Assembly (NCBI GenBank): GCA_027622595.1
Contig: JAQBZZ010000007.1
Coordinates: 1 to 48,302 of the forward strand
Direction of reading: 5' to 3'
Origin: Chloroflexota bacterium
GTDB lineage: Bacteria; Chloroflexota; Dehalococcoidia; Lucifugimonadales; UBA2985
Length of the DNA: 48,302 nt
The notes below the pieces were generated by a model, which saw only the letters and a program-made list of their open reading frames with translations, ran no database searches and was not told where the DNA came from. The translations under genes and the position numbers were made by a program. Within the stretch, counting starts at the first letter, position 1. Each line of letters begins with the position of its first letter. Shown in pieces: positions 38,979-48,302 of this stretch.

Positions 38979-39671
38979 ATGAGATTCGGCATCGTTGTTT
39001 TCCCCGGCACATGGAGCGATGGTGACTGTTATCACGTGGTCAAATCTGTGTTGGGGCAGGATGCGCGGTATGTGTGGCACAAAGACAGGGACGTGTCCGG
39101 CCTGGACTGCCTGATTCTTCCCGGCGGCTTTTCCTACGGCGACTATCTCAGGACAGGCGCCATCGCCCGCTTCTCCCCGGTGATGGATGAGGTGGAGCGT
39201 TTTGCCGATAGGGGCGGTCTTGTCATCGGCATCTGCAACGGCTTCCAGATACTCTGCGAGGCTGGTTTGCTGCCCGGCGTGCTGACGCGAAACGATCACG
39301 TACAGTTTCGATGCCAGTGGGTCGACCTGCGGGTGGAAAATCCCAGTACCCAGTTTACGTCTGAGTGCCGGCAGGGGCAGGTGCTGAGCATACCCATCTC
39401 CCACGGAGAGGGCAACTACTACGCCGACCCTGACACCCTGGCATCTCTCAATGCAAATGGTCAGGTAGTGTTCAGGTACTGTAATCCCCAGGGAGAAACA
39501 ACCACGGATGCCAACCCCAACGGCTCGTTGGAGAATATCGCGGGCATTATCAACGAGCGGGGCAACGTGCTGGGTATGATGCCCCATCCGGAGCGGTGCT
39601 GCGAGGAGGCCCTGGGCGGTACAGACGGACGCTTCATCTTCGAGTCTATTTTGCAAATGGTTGCGGTGTGA
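38979..39671 (+). CDS. purQ: Phosphoribosylformylglycinamidine synthase subunit PurQ
   Basis: [19 protein letters not shown]...[23 protein letters not shown]...[17 protein letters not shown]...[18 protein letters not shown]. Confidence 0.95.
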   Translation: MRFGIVVFPGTWSDGDCYHVVKSVLGQDARYVWHKDRDVSGLDCLILPGGFSYGDYLRTGAIARFSPVMDEVERFADRGGLVIGICNGFQILCEAGLLPGVLTRNDHVQFRCQWVDLRVENPSTQFTSECRQGQVLSIPISHGEGNYYADPDTLASLNANGQVVFRYCNPQGETTTDANPNGSLENIAGIINERGNVLGMMPHPERCCEEALGGTDGRFIFESILQMVAV

Positions 39672-39720
39672 TTCCTGTAGTGAACACACTAATGGTAGCA
39701 CTGTAAGGAGGTTTGCTTAG

Positions 39721-40515
39721 ATGAGACGGTTTCACCTGTTCGAGCTAGAGGACAAGAGCTGGCTCCCCAAGCAGATTCGCGATGCGGGGACGGATCTGGT
39801 CCACTTCATGTGGCAGATAGGAAATGCCCATAAGCCCATAGTCCCTAGGCTCAGGGAGGTTCTGGTCAAAACCGGAGCCCAGGAGATTATAGACCTTGGC
39901 TCTGGGGGTGGTGGTCCTGTCGTTGCCATATACGAAGAGCTTGTCAGGTCAGGGTGTGCCGTCCGCGTCACCCTCACCGATAAATTCCCCAACATCCCCG
40001 CGTTCAAGTATGCCAGGGAGCGCTCTAACGGCGGAGTGGATTTCCTGGAGGAACCCGTTGACGCCACGGCAGTGCCGCCTCATCTGTCTGGGCTTATGAC
40101 CATGTTCGCCTCGCTTCACCACTTCCGGCCGGAGATGGTGCGGGGCATTCTACGGGATGCGGTGGAGCAAGGACGTTCCATAGCGGTGTTCGACCTCAGC
40201 GCTAGAAGGCCTCCTCCCTTGTCGATGATGCTGTTGGCGAACCCTATTGGCGTCCTGTTGGTGACGCCCTTGCTGTGGCCCTTTCGCTGGAGCCGCCTTT
40301 TCTGGACCTACGTCATCCCGGTTGTCCCTCTTTACGTCGCCTGGGACGCCTTCGTTTCAGGGCTTAGGCTGTACTCTATTCAGGAGCTCCAGGAGTTGGT
40401 AGAGGGGCTTCAAGCTGACAATTACACCTGGGAGATCGAACGGGAGCGCTTTGGGGGTTCCATTACCTGTCTCATAGGCTGTCCGCTGGAAGCTCTCACA
40501 GAAAGATCTGTATGA
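39721..40515 (+). CDS. Class I SAM-dependent methyltransferase-like protein with hydrophobic C-terminal part
   Basis: EIIDLGSGGGGPVVAIYEEL...VTLTDKFPNIPAF...SLHHFRPEMVRGILRDAVEQGRSIAVFDLS. Confidence 0.7.
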   Translation: MRRFHLFELEDKSWLPKQIRDAGTDLVHFMWQIGNAHKPIVPRLREVLVKTGAQEIIDLGSGGGGPVVAIYEELVRSGCAVRVTLTDKFPNIPAFKYARERSNGGVDFLEEPVDATAVPPHLSGLMTMFASLHHFRPEMVRGILRDAVEQGRSIAVFDLSARRPPPLSMMLLANPIGVLLVTPLLWPFRWSRLFWTYVIPVVPLYVAWDAFVSGLRLYSIQELQELVEGLQADNYTWEIERERFGGSITCLIGCPLEALTERSV

Positions 40516-40518
40516 AAC

Positions 40519-42726
40519 ATGCCAGTATCCAAAGAAACCCTTGATGAAATAGCCCTCTCACGGGCGGAGTACGAAGCCATAGTCGAGCGCCTTGGCCGTG
40601 AACCCAACTCGCTTGAATTGGGGATGTTCGGCTCAATGTGGAGCGAGCACTGCGGCTACAAGCACTCCAAGCTGCTCCTAAAGAGGCTTCCGTCCAAGAG
40701 TCCTCGTATGCTGGTGACGCCGGGAGCCGAGAATGCCGGGGTCGTTGACATCGGGGACGGGCTGGCCATCGTCATGAAGATTGAATCCCACAACCACCCT
40801 TCGGCGGTGGAGCCTTTTCAGGGCGCGGCCACGGGAGTCGGCGGGATAGTACGCGACATATTCGCCATGGGGGCAAGGCCCATAGCCCTTCTCAACTCCC
40901 TCCGCTTCGGTCCACTGGACGAGGCGCAAAACCGCAACCTCTTTGGTGGTGTGGTGCGTGGAATCTCCTGGTACGGCAACTGCATCGGTGTCCCGGACGT
41001 CGGTGGAGAGGTGTCGTTTTCGAGTTCCTATTCGAACAACCCGCTGATTAACGCAATGTGCGTCGGTCTGGTCGAGAAGGACCGCATGGTACGGGCAAGC
41101 GCGTCCGGTAAAGGCAACCTTCTGATTCTCGTTGGCGCCGATACGGGACGTGATGGTATCCACGGCGCGTCGGGGTTGGCCTCACGCACCTTTGAAGAAG
41201 AGAGGGAAATGCGTCCCACGGTGCAGGTTGGCAACCCCTTTATGGAGAAGGTGCTGATAGAGGCGTGCCTGGAGGCGCTGGACACTGGACACATACTCGC
41301 CATGCAGGACCTTGGGGCCGCGGGGCTTACAAGCACCATCGTGGAGTCCGTCGCCCGGAGCGGGTCAGGAGCGATAATAAACATTGGACGAGCACCCCGC
41401 CGTGAGGAGGGGATGACACCCTATGAGGTTATGCTCTCCGAATCGCAGGAGAGGATGCTTGTGGTGGTGAGTGGCGAGAACGAGGAAGCCGTACGACAGG
41501 TGTTCGACAAGTGGGACCTTGAGAGTACAGTTATCGGCGAAGTCACCGAGGATGGCCTTGTGAGCATCTATGATGGCGACAGCCTGGTGGCATCTCTTCC
41601 CGTGGACGTCCTCACCGACCCGCCTCTATACAGCCTTCAGGGAGTGATGCCGGCCTACATGGAGGAGACGCGCAGCTTCGACCTGCAAGCCCTGCCCCTT
41701 CCAACCGAAAAGCCGGAATCCATACTGCTTCGTCTGCTCTCCTTTCCGGACATTGCCGACAAGGAGTGGATATTCCGGCAGTACGACCATCAGGTGCAGA
41801 CCAATACGTTGCAGGCCCCTGGTGGAGACGCCGCTGTGCTCAGGATCAAGGGCACCGGCAAGGGCATAGCTCTGACCACCGATGGCAATGGCCGCTACTG
41901 CTATCTGGACCCGTTTGTCGGCGCGGCCATTGCGGTGGCCGAGGCCTGTCGAAACCTGGCCTGTGTCGGTGCCGAACCCCTTGCGCTCACCGACTGCCTG
42001 AATTTTGGGAATCCTGAGCGCCCTGATGTGTACTACCAGCTGGAGCAGTGCGTCGACGGAATTGCCAGTGCCTGTGAGGCACTGGGCGTGCCCGTGATAA
42101 GCGGCAACGTGAGCCTGTACAACGAGACCAGGGGAGTGGCAATATGGCCCACCCCTGTACTGGGGGCGCTCGGTCTTCTGGAAGATGCCGAGAAACGGTG
42201 TACCACTGCCTTCAAGGACGAGGGTGACGTGGTTGTTCTTCTGGGAGCCGCAGAAGTATCGGATGATGCACAGTCCCTTGCAGGGAGTGTGTTTCTTGAA
42301 GTGGTGCATGAGAAAGTGGCGGGTGTCCCATCCATCGACCTTGAGTTGGAGGTCAAGGTTCAATGCCTCTGCCGCAGAGCCATCGAGGATGGGCTGCTCC
42401 GCTCGGCCCATGATTGTGCCGACGGCGGACTGGCGGTGTCTCTGGCGGAGTCGTGCGTTGCAGGTGGCATCGGCTTCGTGGGTTCTCTCCCATTGGGAGG
42501 ACGATGGGACGCGGCGCTGTTCGGCGAGGCCCAGTCCCGTATAGTGGTGTCAGTGGCCCCAGATGGCCTGCCAGTGTTGGAGAAGCTGGCATTGGAGCAG
42601 GGTGTGCCCTTGGTGCAGCTTGGTTCGGTTGGTGGCGCGATTTTTTCCATACCTCAATTGATGAGCCTACCCGTGGATGAGTTGGGGGCCGCGTGGAAGG
42701 GCGGGCTGAAGAAGGCGCTGGATTAA
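40519..42726 (+). CDS. purL: Phosphoribosylformylglycinamidine synthase subunit PurL
   Basis: [21 protein letters not shown]...[45 protein letters not shown]...[14 protein letters not shown]. Confidence 0.96.
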   Translation: MPVSKETLDEIALSRAEYEAIVERLGREPNSLELGMFGSMWSEHCGYKHSKLLLKRLPSKSPRMLVTPGAENAGVVDIGDGLAIVMKIESHNHPSAVEPFQGAATGVGGIVRDIFAMGARPIALLNSLRFGPLDEAQNRNLFGGVVRGISWYGNCIGVPDVGGEVSFSSSYSNNPLINAMCVGLVEKDRMVRASASGKGNLLILVGADTGRDGIHGASGLASRTFEEEREMRPTVQVGNPFMEKVLIEACLEALDTGHILAMQDLGAAGLTSTIVESVARSGSGAIINIGRAPRREEGMTPYEVMLSESQERMLVVVSGENEEAVRQVFDKWDLESTVIGEVTEDGLVSIYDGDSLVASLPVDVLTDPPLYSLQGVMPAYMEETRSFDLQALPLPTEKPESILLRLLSFPDIADKEWIFRQYDHQVQTNTLQAPGGDAAVLRIKGTGKGIALTTDGNGRYCYLDPFVGAAIAVAEACRNLACVGAEPLALTDCLNFGNPERPDVYYQLEQCVDGIASACEALGVPVISGNVSLYNETRGVAIWPTPVLGALGLLEDAEKRCTTAFKDEGDVVVLLGAAEVSDDAQSLAGSVFLEVVHEKVAGVPSIDLELEVKVQCLCRRAIEDGLLRSAHDCADGGLAVSLAESCVAGGIGFVGSLPLGGRWDAALFGEAQSRIVVSVAPDGLPVLEKLALEQGVPLVQLGSVGGAIFSIPQLMSLPVDELGAAWKGGLKKALD

Positions 42727-42941
42727 TCCCGTCTGTTTTTCAGGATGTCTGTCCTGTGGCTCTGGATATTTCGTGTGGGCGCTGCTCAGAGCAGCCTAGC
42801 ACAAAAGTACTATCCCGGAAGCATCTGCTTAACCTGTCTCTTAACCCCGCTGTGCTAAACTACTACGGTACAATTCATTGGGCCAAGAGAAAGCTGCCGC
42901 GGTTGTGTTACAAGCGTGGTGCCAAGGGAGTGCCGAGATAG

Positions 42942-44855
42942 ATGATCTGGCTAAGACGGTTTCTCATTCTACCCATGGGGCTGGTGTTTGTTGTACTCTT
43001 CGTTCTCACACTGGTCATCTTCCGGCTCAGCGAGACATTCCTGGAGCCTGAGTTCTATAAGGACGAGCTGGCAAAGGCTGGCATCTATAATTTTGCCCTC
43101 GTTGACTTACCCACATCAGGCATAGAGGAGCTTCGTAGCAAGGCCCCAGACTTCTTCTCTGAGACCCTGACGGAAAACCCCCTTGATACCACCGGGCTAA
43201 CCGCTGATGATATCGTTTCTTCTTTTGGAAAAATCTTGCCACCAGCCTGGGTCCAAGAGCAGGTGGAGCAGGTCATCGACCAGGCTGGCGGTTACATTAC
43301 CGGTGAGAGCGACAGTTTTGAGATAAATGTAACGGCCGCGGAGCGCGTGACCGCGACCACCGAGGAGGTGAAGACGTTGGTCCGCAAGGCCCTGCTCCAC
43401 GACCTCCTCTTCGACGAGTTTGTGACCCCGGAGATAGACAAAGCTCTGTCGGAAGAAGGAACGCTGCCCTTCAACGTATCTCTTACCGGCGAGGACTTGG
43501 TTGCCGCTGTGCAGAGGGTTGCGCCCGAAGACTGGGTCAAAGATCAGGTGGATCATGCCCTGGACGAGGTGACGGCCTACATGGTGGGCGACCAGGATAC
43601 CTTTGAGATAAAAGTCCTGCTTGCCGAACGCGCCGATATAGCCCTGGATGAGATTAAGATACTCCTCATGAAGGCCAACTTCTTTGAGCTTCTGTTCGAC
43701 GAGGTGGTGGACCCCATGCTGGAGGGGAGCCTGTCCCAGTTTACCGAGCTGCCATTCGGGGTGGGTATAACCCAGCAGGAGATTTCATCGGCGCTGCGGG
43801 AGCTGGTGCCTCCATCCTGGTTGCAGGAGCAGGTGCTTGGCGTCATTGATGAGGCCGGGCCCTACCTCGTCGGCAGGACGGACAGTTTCCAGGCAGTGAT
43901 TCCCTTGGCGGACCGCAGAGAGGTTGCACTGACCATCATTGCTGACCTGGCCGAGTCCAAACTGAATGCGTTGATCGAGGGACTGCCCGAATGCGGTATC
44001 GGCCAACTGCCATTCCAGGGTCTTCTTCCCTCTCTGGACGAGTTGCCACAGTGTATTCCTGCGGGGTTTGATGCTCAGACATTGATGGACATACTGGACA
44101 TAGATTTCACAGGCGGGGTCGGCGAGATGATTGGAAGTCAGATTCCGGACGAGGTGGTATACACCGAGACCGACCTGCGCCAGGCCATCGGGGGAGACCC
44201 TGCCTCAAGTAATCTGGATGTCCTGGACAACATGAGAGAGATCATAGGCCAGGGCTGGAGCTACACCGAGGTTGATCTCCGCGAAGACCTTGGTCAGGAC
44301 TCAACCAACGTATTGGACGATGTACGTGCTGCCCTGAGCGACGGCTGGACGTATTCGGATGTGGACTTCCGAGAGAACCTGGCTGATGCCGAAGGTGGAG
44401 CGTTCTTGGAGAACTTTGACACGTTTAGGGAGCAGCTCGCCAGGGCTCGGAACCTGCGGTTCCTGGTCTATATTCTATGGGCGGTTCTACTGGCACTCAT
44501 CGGTGTTCTTGGTGGGAGACACTGGGGGAGTAAAATTGCCTGGGCGGCGGCAACCCTGGCTATCTCTTCAATCATAGTGTTCATTGCCTCCGGCCCGGTG
44601 TACAACTTCATTGGGCAGAGCAAGATAGATGATTTGCGAGTTGACCTGGTGCAGGACATGGAGAGCCCCACACAACTGCTGGCAGTGGAGAAGGGCCTTG
44701 ACGTAGTCCAGATGGTGGCAGACGACTTTCTGGGCGGGATTGAGCGTTCCAGCCTGACGCTGCTGGTCATTGCCCTGGTGGCCTTTGTGGCGGCGCTCGC
44801 CTGGCCAAAGTACGTCAGGCGGACCAGTCCGGCTGAGGAGGCAGAGACTAACTAG
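42942..44855 (+). CDS. Repeat-containing membrane protein of unknown function (637 aa)
   Basis: N-terminal TM, three roughly 95-aa repeats (PPAWVQEQVEQVIDQAGGYITGESDSFEI...), three short [YT].[TV]DLRE repeats, C-terminal TMs. Confidence 0.85.
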   Translation: MIWLRRFLILPMGLVFVVLFVLTLVIFRLSETFLEPEFYKDELAKAGIYNFALVDLPTSGIEELRSKAPDFFSETLTENPLDTTGLTADDIVSSFGKILPPAWVQEQVEQVIDQAGGYITGESDSFEINVTAAERVTATTEEVKTLVRKALLHDLLFDEFVTPEIDKALSEEGTLPFNVSLTGEDLVAAVQRVAPEDWVKDQVDHALDEVTAYMVGDQDTFEIKVLLAERADIALDEIKILLMKANFFELLFDEVVDPMLEGSLSQFTELPFGVGITQQEISSALRELVPPSWLQEQVLGVIDEAGPYLVGRTDSFQAVIPLADRREVALTIIADLAESKLNALIEGLPECGIGQLPFQGLLPSLDELPQCIPAGFDAQTLMDILDIDFTGGVGEMIGSQIPDEVVYTETDLRQAIGGDPASSNLDVLDNMREIIGQGWSYTEVDLREDLGQDSTNVLDDVRAALSDGWTYSDVDFRENLADAEGGAFLENFDTFREQLARARNLRFLVYILWAVLLALIGVLGGRHWGSKIAWAAATLAISSIIVFIASGPVYNFIGQSKIDDLRVDLVQDMESPTQLLAVEKGLDVVQMVADDFLGGIERSSLTLLVIALVAFVAALAWPKYVRRTSPAEEAETN

Positions 44856-44894
44856 AGTCCTTGCCCTGTGGGATACTGGCAGACGTCTGTCATC

Positions 44895-45722
44895 CTACGA
44901 CCTTCCGCCTTCCCAGTTACCGGGACGTCGTGTCCTGGCTCGCCAACGCCTGAGGGTGCTCCAGTTCTTGAGGGCAATCCGCCATGTGGGCAGGTCGTAT
45001 GGTCGGTCTGTGAGGCCGCGCACCTTGTCCATCACGTTCTCCGTCAGGGGAGGGCCGTGACCGAAGCACGCCATGTCTGCCTCCAAATCACGTAATGCGT
45101 GAAGCGAGACATCCAACTGGCGGCGCTTGGAGCGGTCCCACATCAGTGGGCGGCTCAAGCGGTCGATGTTGTTGAGAGCGGAGTCTCCCAGAAAGAGCAC
45201 CTGTGGGCCTGTCAGCAGCGGACTGATGCTTCCTGGTGTGTGGCCCGGGGAGTGGATGATCCGCAGCCCCTCCAGGCACGGGATAACGTCGCCGTCCTCC
45301 ACTATCTCATGCACGGGGGTGTCCGGGAATTGCCTCACCACTCTGGGACGAGGCCTTCCTCCCCCTCCGGCTATTCGTTGTGCCCAACGGTACCAGTAAG
45401 GCGGGGGTTCGCTCTCTTCGCCCTTTCGGAGCAGCAGCGTGCCATCCAGCCCCGGCTCCGTCTCGGCCTTGTGGGCGACGATCCGTGCGCCCGTCAACTC
45501 GTGGAGTTCGGCGGCGCTGCCGGAATGGTCGAAGTGGAAGTGGGTTACGACGATCCAGCGCAGGTCGCTGGGGCTTCGTCCAATCTTCTTAATGTAGGAT
45601 ACAATGGCCTCTCCATTTCCAGGGAGACCGGTGTCAACCACCGCCATCTGCTCGTCGGCCAGCAGCACTACGTTGCTACCGGAGGTGTCTTCCACGCGGT
45701 GAACTTTGGGAGCTATTTCCAT
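44895..45722 (-). CDS. MBL-fold metallohydrolase (paralogue-like to 16424-17179)
   Basis: MEIAPKVHRVEDTSGSNVVLLADEQMAVVDTGLPGNGEAIVSYIKKIGR...THFHFDHSGSA...HSPGHTPGSIS...LFLGDSAL. Confidence 0.9.
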   Translation of the reverse strand: MEIAPKVHRVEDTSGSNVVLLADEQMAVVDTGLPGNGEAIVSYIKKIGRSPSDLRWIVVTHFHFDHSGSAAELHELTGARIVAHKAETEPGLDGTLLLRKGEESEPPPYWYRWAQRIAGGGGRPRPRVVRQFPDTPVHEIVEDGDVIPCLEGLRIIHSPGHTPGSISPLLTGPQVLFLGDSALNNIDRLSRPLMWDRSKRRQLDVSLHALRDLEADMACFGHGPPLTENVMDKVRGLTDRPYDLPTWRIALKNWSTLRRWRARTRRPGNWEGGRS

Positions 45723-45920
45723 GATGAAGTGTTCTTTCCTTTACGTCTTCAGGATGAAGCAATGGCTGTTTAGAAATGATATGAGATTGTATGCCGGGCT
45801 GTCAGACGATGTCTAGCGCTTCTTTCTCTGGCAAATCAGAATATCTAATGGCGTAACCCAGGCTTCAACTGATCCTGAGCTTTGTCGAAGGACATGAACG
45901 GGAGTTCATGTGTTGTTCTG

Positions 45921-47276
45921 CTACGCGGGTGAAGGGGCGAGCAATCGGGTCAGTACGGTGATGTCGGGGACGTCTTCCAGGGTGCTCACCATCTCGATGA
46001 TGCTTGCTATTGCCGACTGCTCAACGGAGACGGCGGCGTACCGTCGGAACTTTTCGCACAGGTCATCGAAGTTGTACGGGTTGGTGGGGGAGCCTTTGTA
46101 GTCGGAGGCATCCAGGTAGTGTGACTCGCCGTCTATGTCCAGGACAAGGGATTGCCCCTTGGATTCAGAAGAGTCTTGCAGAGGGTGAAGCTCTATCTCA
46201 CGGGCCGTCTTACGAATGTCCTCCTGGCTCTCCACGCCGTCGCTGAAGGCTCTTGGGTCGGACAGGTCTCGCCATAAGGCCACGGCCACGGAGTAGGGGA
46301 TGCTGTATTGAGCGGCTAGGAGGGTGCCAGGTTCCTGCTGGCCGTGGCGGTCGACGTCGTGGGGGTTCAAGAAAATCTGGATTTTTTGTATATGGCGTGG
46401 GTCGATGGGATGCTTGGCCTTGAATTGCACCAGAGCGTCCACAAAGGGATGCGCCCGGATGTGGCATGGGTAGGACTTTATTTGGAGGACCGACGCCATG
46501 ACGTAGTTCTTGCCCAGTCCTTCCAGGAGCCGTTCTGGATGGGGGTCCGGGGAAAATACCTTCAGAAAACCCCGCTTCCCCTCCAGTATGGTGTGAGGGC
46601 CTGTAAAACCCTTCTGTGCCAGCAGGGCGCTCTCCAGTCCCATCTGACTGGCCCGACCCATGTGCAGCCGTTTGATCATGGAGCCGTCCAGCGAAAACTC
46701 GAGTAGGCCGCCCGCGTTGGACCCGGCTATGCCAAGGGCGCTGGCGGTCTGCTCCGGGTCGAGTCCCAAGGCTCTGGCTACGGCGGTGGCTGCTCCGAAA
46801 GGGCCGTTGGTGGCTGGCCCGTGAAACCCTGCCACATCCTCAACGGCGCGGGTTGCTGCCTGACCAATCCTGCATACTGCTTCGTAGCCTGCCACCAGGG
46901 CCGTCAGGAAGTGGCGTCCCGACAGGTGTTCTCTTTCTGCTACCGCCAGCAGCGCCGGGAAGACGGACGCCCCCGGATGGCAGGAGGCTGGTGAGTAGAC
47001 GTGGTCAGTCTCGAAGCCACCGATCATGGTGCCGTTGACCAGGGTTGCGTACGGGGCAGAGGTGCGCCACGGCAGGCCAAGAACTACACAAGGGCCTGAG
47101 GCACCGGACTCCTGGGCCAGCTCAGCCACCATGCGACTCCAGAGGAGGCCGGGGGCAGCCAGTCCGCAGCCCAGGCAGTCCAGGATATAGCCCTTGGCTG
47201 CTTGTATAGCTTGGGGCGGAATGTGGTCGTAATCCAACTCAGAGGTGAACCGGGCTAAGTCGCGGGTCTCGTTCAT
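45921..47276 (-). CDS. MmgE/PrpD family protein
   Basis: AAKGYILDCLGCGLAAPG...NGTMIGGFETDHVYSPASCHPGASVFPALLAVAER...IKRLHMGRASQMGLESALLAQKGFTGP. Confidence 0.92.
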   Translation of the reverse strand: MNETRDLARFTSELDYDHIPPQAIQAAKGYILDCLGCGLAAPGLLWSRMVAELAQESGASGPCVVLGLPWRTSAPYATLVNGTMIGGFETDHVYSPASCHPGASVFPALLAVAEREHLSGRHFLTALVAGYEAVCRIGQAATRAVEDVAGFHGPATNGPFGAATAVARALGLDPEQTASALGIAGSNAGGLLEFSLDGSMIKRLHMGRASQMGLESALLAQKGFTGPHTILEGKRGFLKVFSPDPHPERLLEGLGKNYVMASVLQIKSYPCHIRAHPFVDALVQFKAKHPIDPRHIQKIQIFLNPHDVDRHGQQEPGTLLAAQYSIPYSVAVALWRDLSDPRAFSDGVESQEDIRKTAREIELHPLQDSSESKGQSLVLDIDGESHYLDASDYKGSPTNPYNFDDLCEKFRRYAAVSVEQSAIASIIEMVSTLEDVPDITVLTRLLAPSPA

Positions 47277-47361
47277 GTGGTTATTGCTTTCTTGCTAAGT
47301 ATTGTTGATAGCCTACGTTTGCTGGATAGTACTGTCAAACATATTTGTATCTGAATAGTGG

Positions 47362-47434
47362 TACGCCCGGAGGGATTCGAACCCACGACCCTCGGTTCCG
47401 AAGACCGATGCTCTATCCACTGAGCTACGGGCGC
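47362..47434 (-). tRNA. tRNA-Arg (anticodon TCG)
   Basis: Minus: GCGCCCGTAGCTCAGTGGATAGAGCATCGGTCTTCGGAACCGAGGGTCGTGGGTTCGAATCCCTCCGGGCGTA; cloverleaf pairs, loop CTTCGGA, CCA not encoded. Confidence 0.93.
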
Positions 47435-47789
47435 ATTGGTTATTATTGTATCTGAAATGACCCCATAAACACTAGGTAATACCGGCGCGTCGACAAAAAC
47501 GCTAACGGATAGCTGACCAACCATCTCAACAGGGTCATTCTTAGCCGCACCGTAGCTGAAGGAAACCGGACGTCGGTTTCTGGAAGTCTTGGGGGGCAAT
47601 TGGACCAGTCCTTGCAGTAATGCACCAACCATTAGCCATCGAATTCTTGTAGCCGGGCACCATCTTCACGGAGCAACGGACCCTGCCAAACTTGCTGAAA
47701 TTCTTTACCTTAGAGTCACGGATTCTTACCAGATCGTTAACTATCCTCAGGTAAATTGACAGTAGCTAACATGTGTAAGGGAGCGAGAA

Positions 47790-48113
47790 ATGCCTACTGT
47801 CGTAGTAGTCGATAATCAAGTGTCCAGGGGTGCCGCAATCAGGAAGGTATTGGATGCCAACGGTTATGAAACGTCACTCTTGAATAACCTCAATGATGCC
47901 CCCGAGAAAGCCTGGAAAAGCTTCCCTGATGCAATTTACCTGGCTGAGGGAGCGACGGGTAGTGCGATGGAAACCGGACATGTGGGAACGCTAATATGTA
48001 CAACTTCAAATGCCATTGATCCCCCTCGTCTAGACGCTCTTCTCCTGATTGCATTGCAACACATGTCTGTGTCGGACTCAGAGTACCACAAGGGGCCATC
48101 GTCACTGAACTGA
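47790..48113 (+). CDS. Small receiver-like (degenerate) protein
   Basis: MPTVVVVDNQVSRGAAIRKVLDANGYETSLLNN resembles a receiver N-terminus; SD-like ggagcg upstream. Confidence 0.4.
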   Translation: MPTVVVVDNQVSRGAAIRKVLDANGYETSLLNNLNDAPEKAWKSFPDAIYLAEGATGSAMETGHVGTLICTTSNAIDPPRLDALLLIALQHMSVSDSEYHKGPSSLN

Positions 48114-48302
48114 TTCCACATTAGTCGATTCCTTCTATCCAGGCTTCATAGCCCATTTCAGGGAGGGGCATCATCGGGGTGTCGTCATATCTCTGCGTTA
48201 AGCAGATTCGTGAGAAGTACGGAATCGGTACCAACTAGTGTGGTGTTACAATAACGGCTTTACAAAGAGCGACCTTTTCCAAGATAGCGTCCACCATCTT
48301 GG

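Noticed and set aside
47273-47632. 119-aa ORF containing APVAQWIEHRSSEPRVVGSNPSGRT
   Set aside because: Classic false translation of a tRNA gene (tRNA-Arg at 47362-47434).

Overview
Gene-dense chromosomal window that looks like Chloroflexota (Dehalococcoidia/SAR202-like, inferred only from protein character and repeat style). No phage, CRISPR array or rRNA was seen. There is one tRNA (Arg-TCG, minus strand). Recognisable blocks: a probably decayed two-component pair; an MqnD-like protein; a large secreted lipoprotein; a pantothenate-type minus-strand operon (P1/S58 peptidase, small membrane protein, DUF2520 protein, panB, panC, surE) behind a riboswitch-like leader; fbp, class I aldolase and rdgB; moaA and a fused rnhA-moaC; an F-type ATP synthase operon with an unannotated 31-aa membrane microprotein between atpB and atpE and a two-gene plus repeat insertion before atpC; rex; argS; etfBA; rpsU-yqeY; purQ, a methyltransferase and purL; and a MmgE/PrpD protein. 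Main points for a second look: (1) a truncated EF-G-type GTPase domain joined to eight 9-aa repeats and a DUF3068-like tail-anchored module; (2) a lipoprotein with a degenerate HtrA-like domain and about 24 PD40 blades arranged in four sets of six; (3) the pan operon leader and a possible beta-alanine role for the P1 peptidase; (4) the RNase HI-MoaC fusion with an internal SD-ATG; (5) the atp microprotein; (6) a palindrome fused to the stop codons of three unrelated genes; (7) a repeat-built 637-aa membrane protein; (8) loss of the phosphoacceptor Asp in the response regulator next to a frameshifted kinase.
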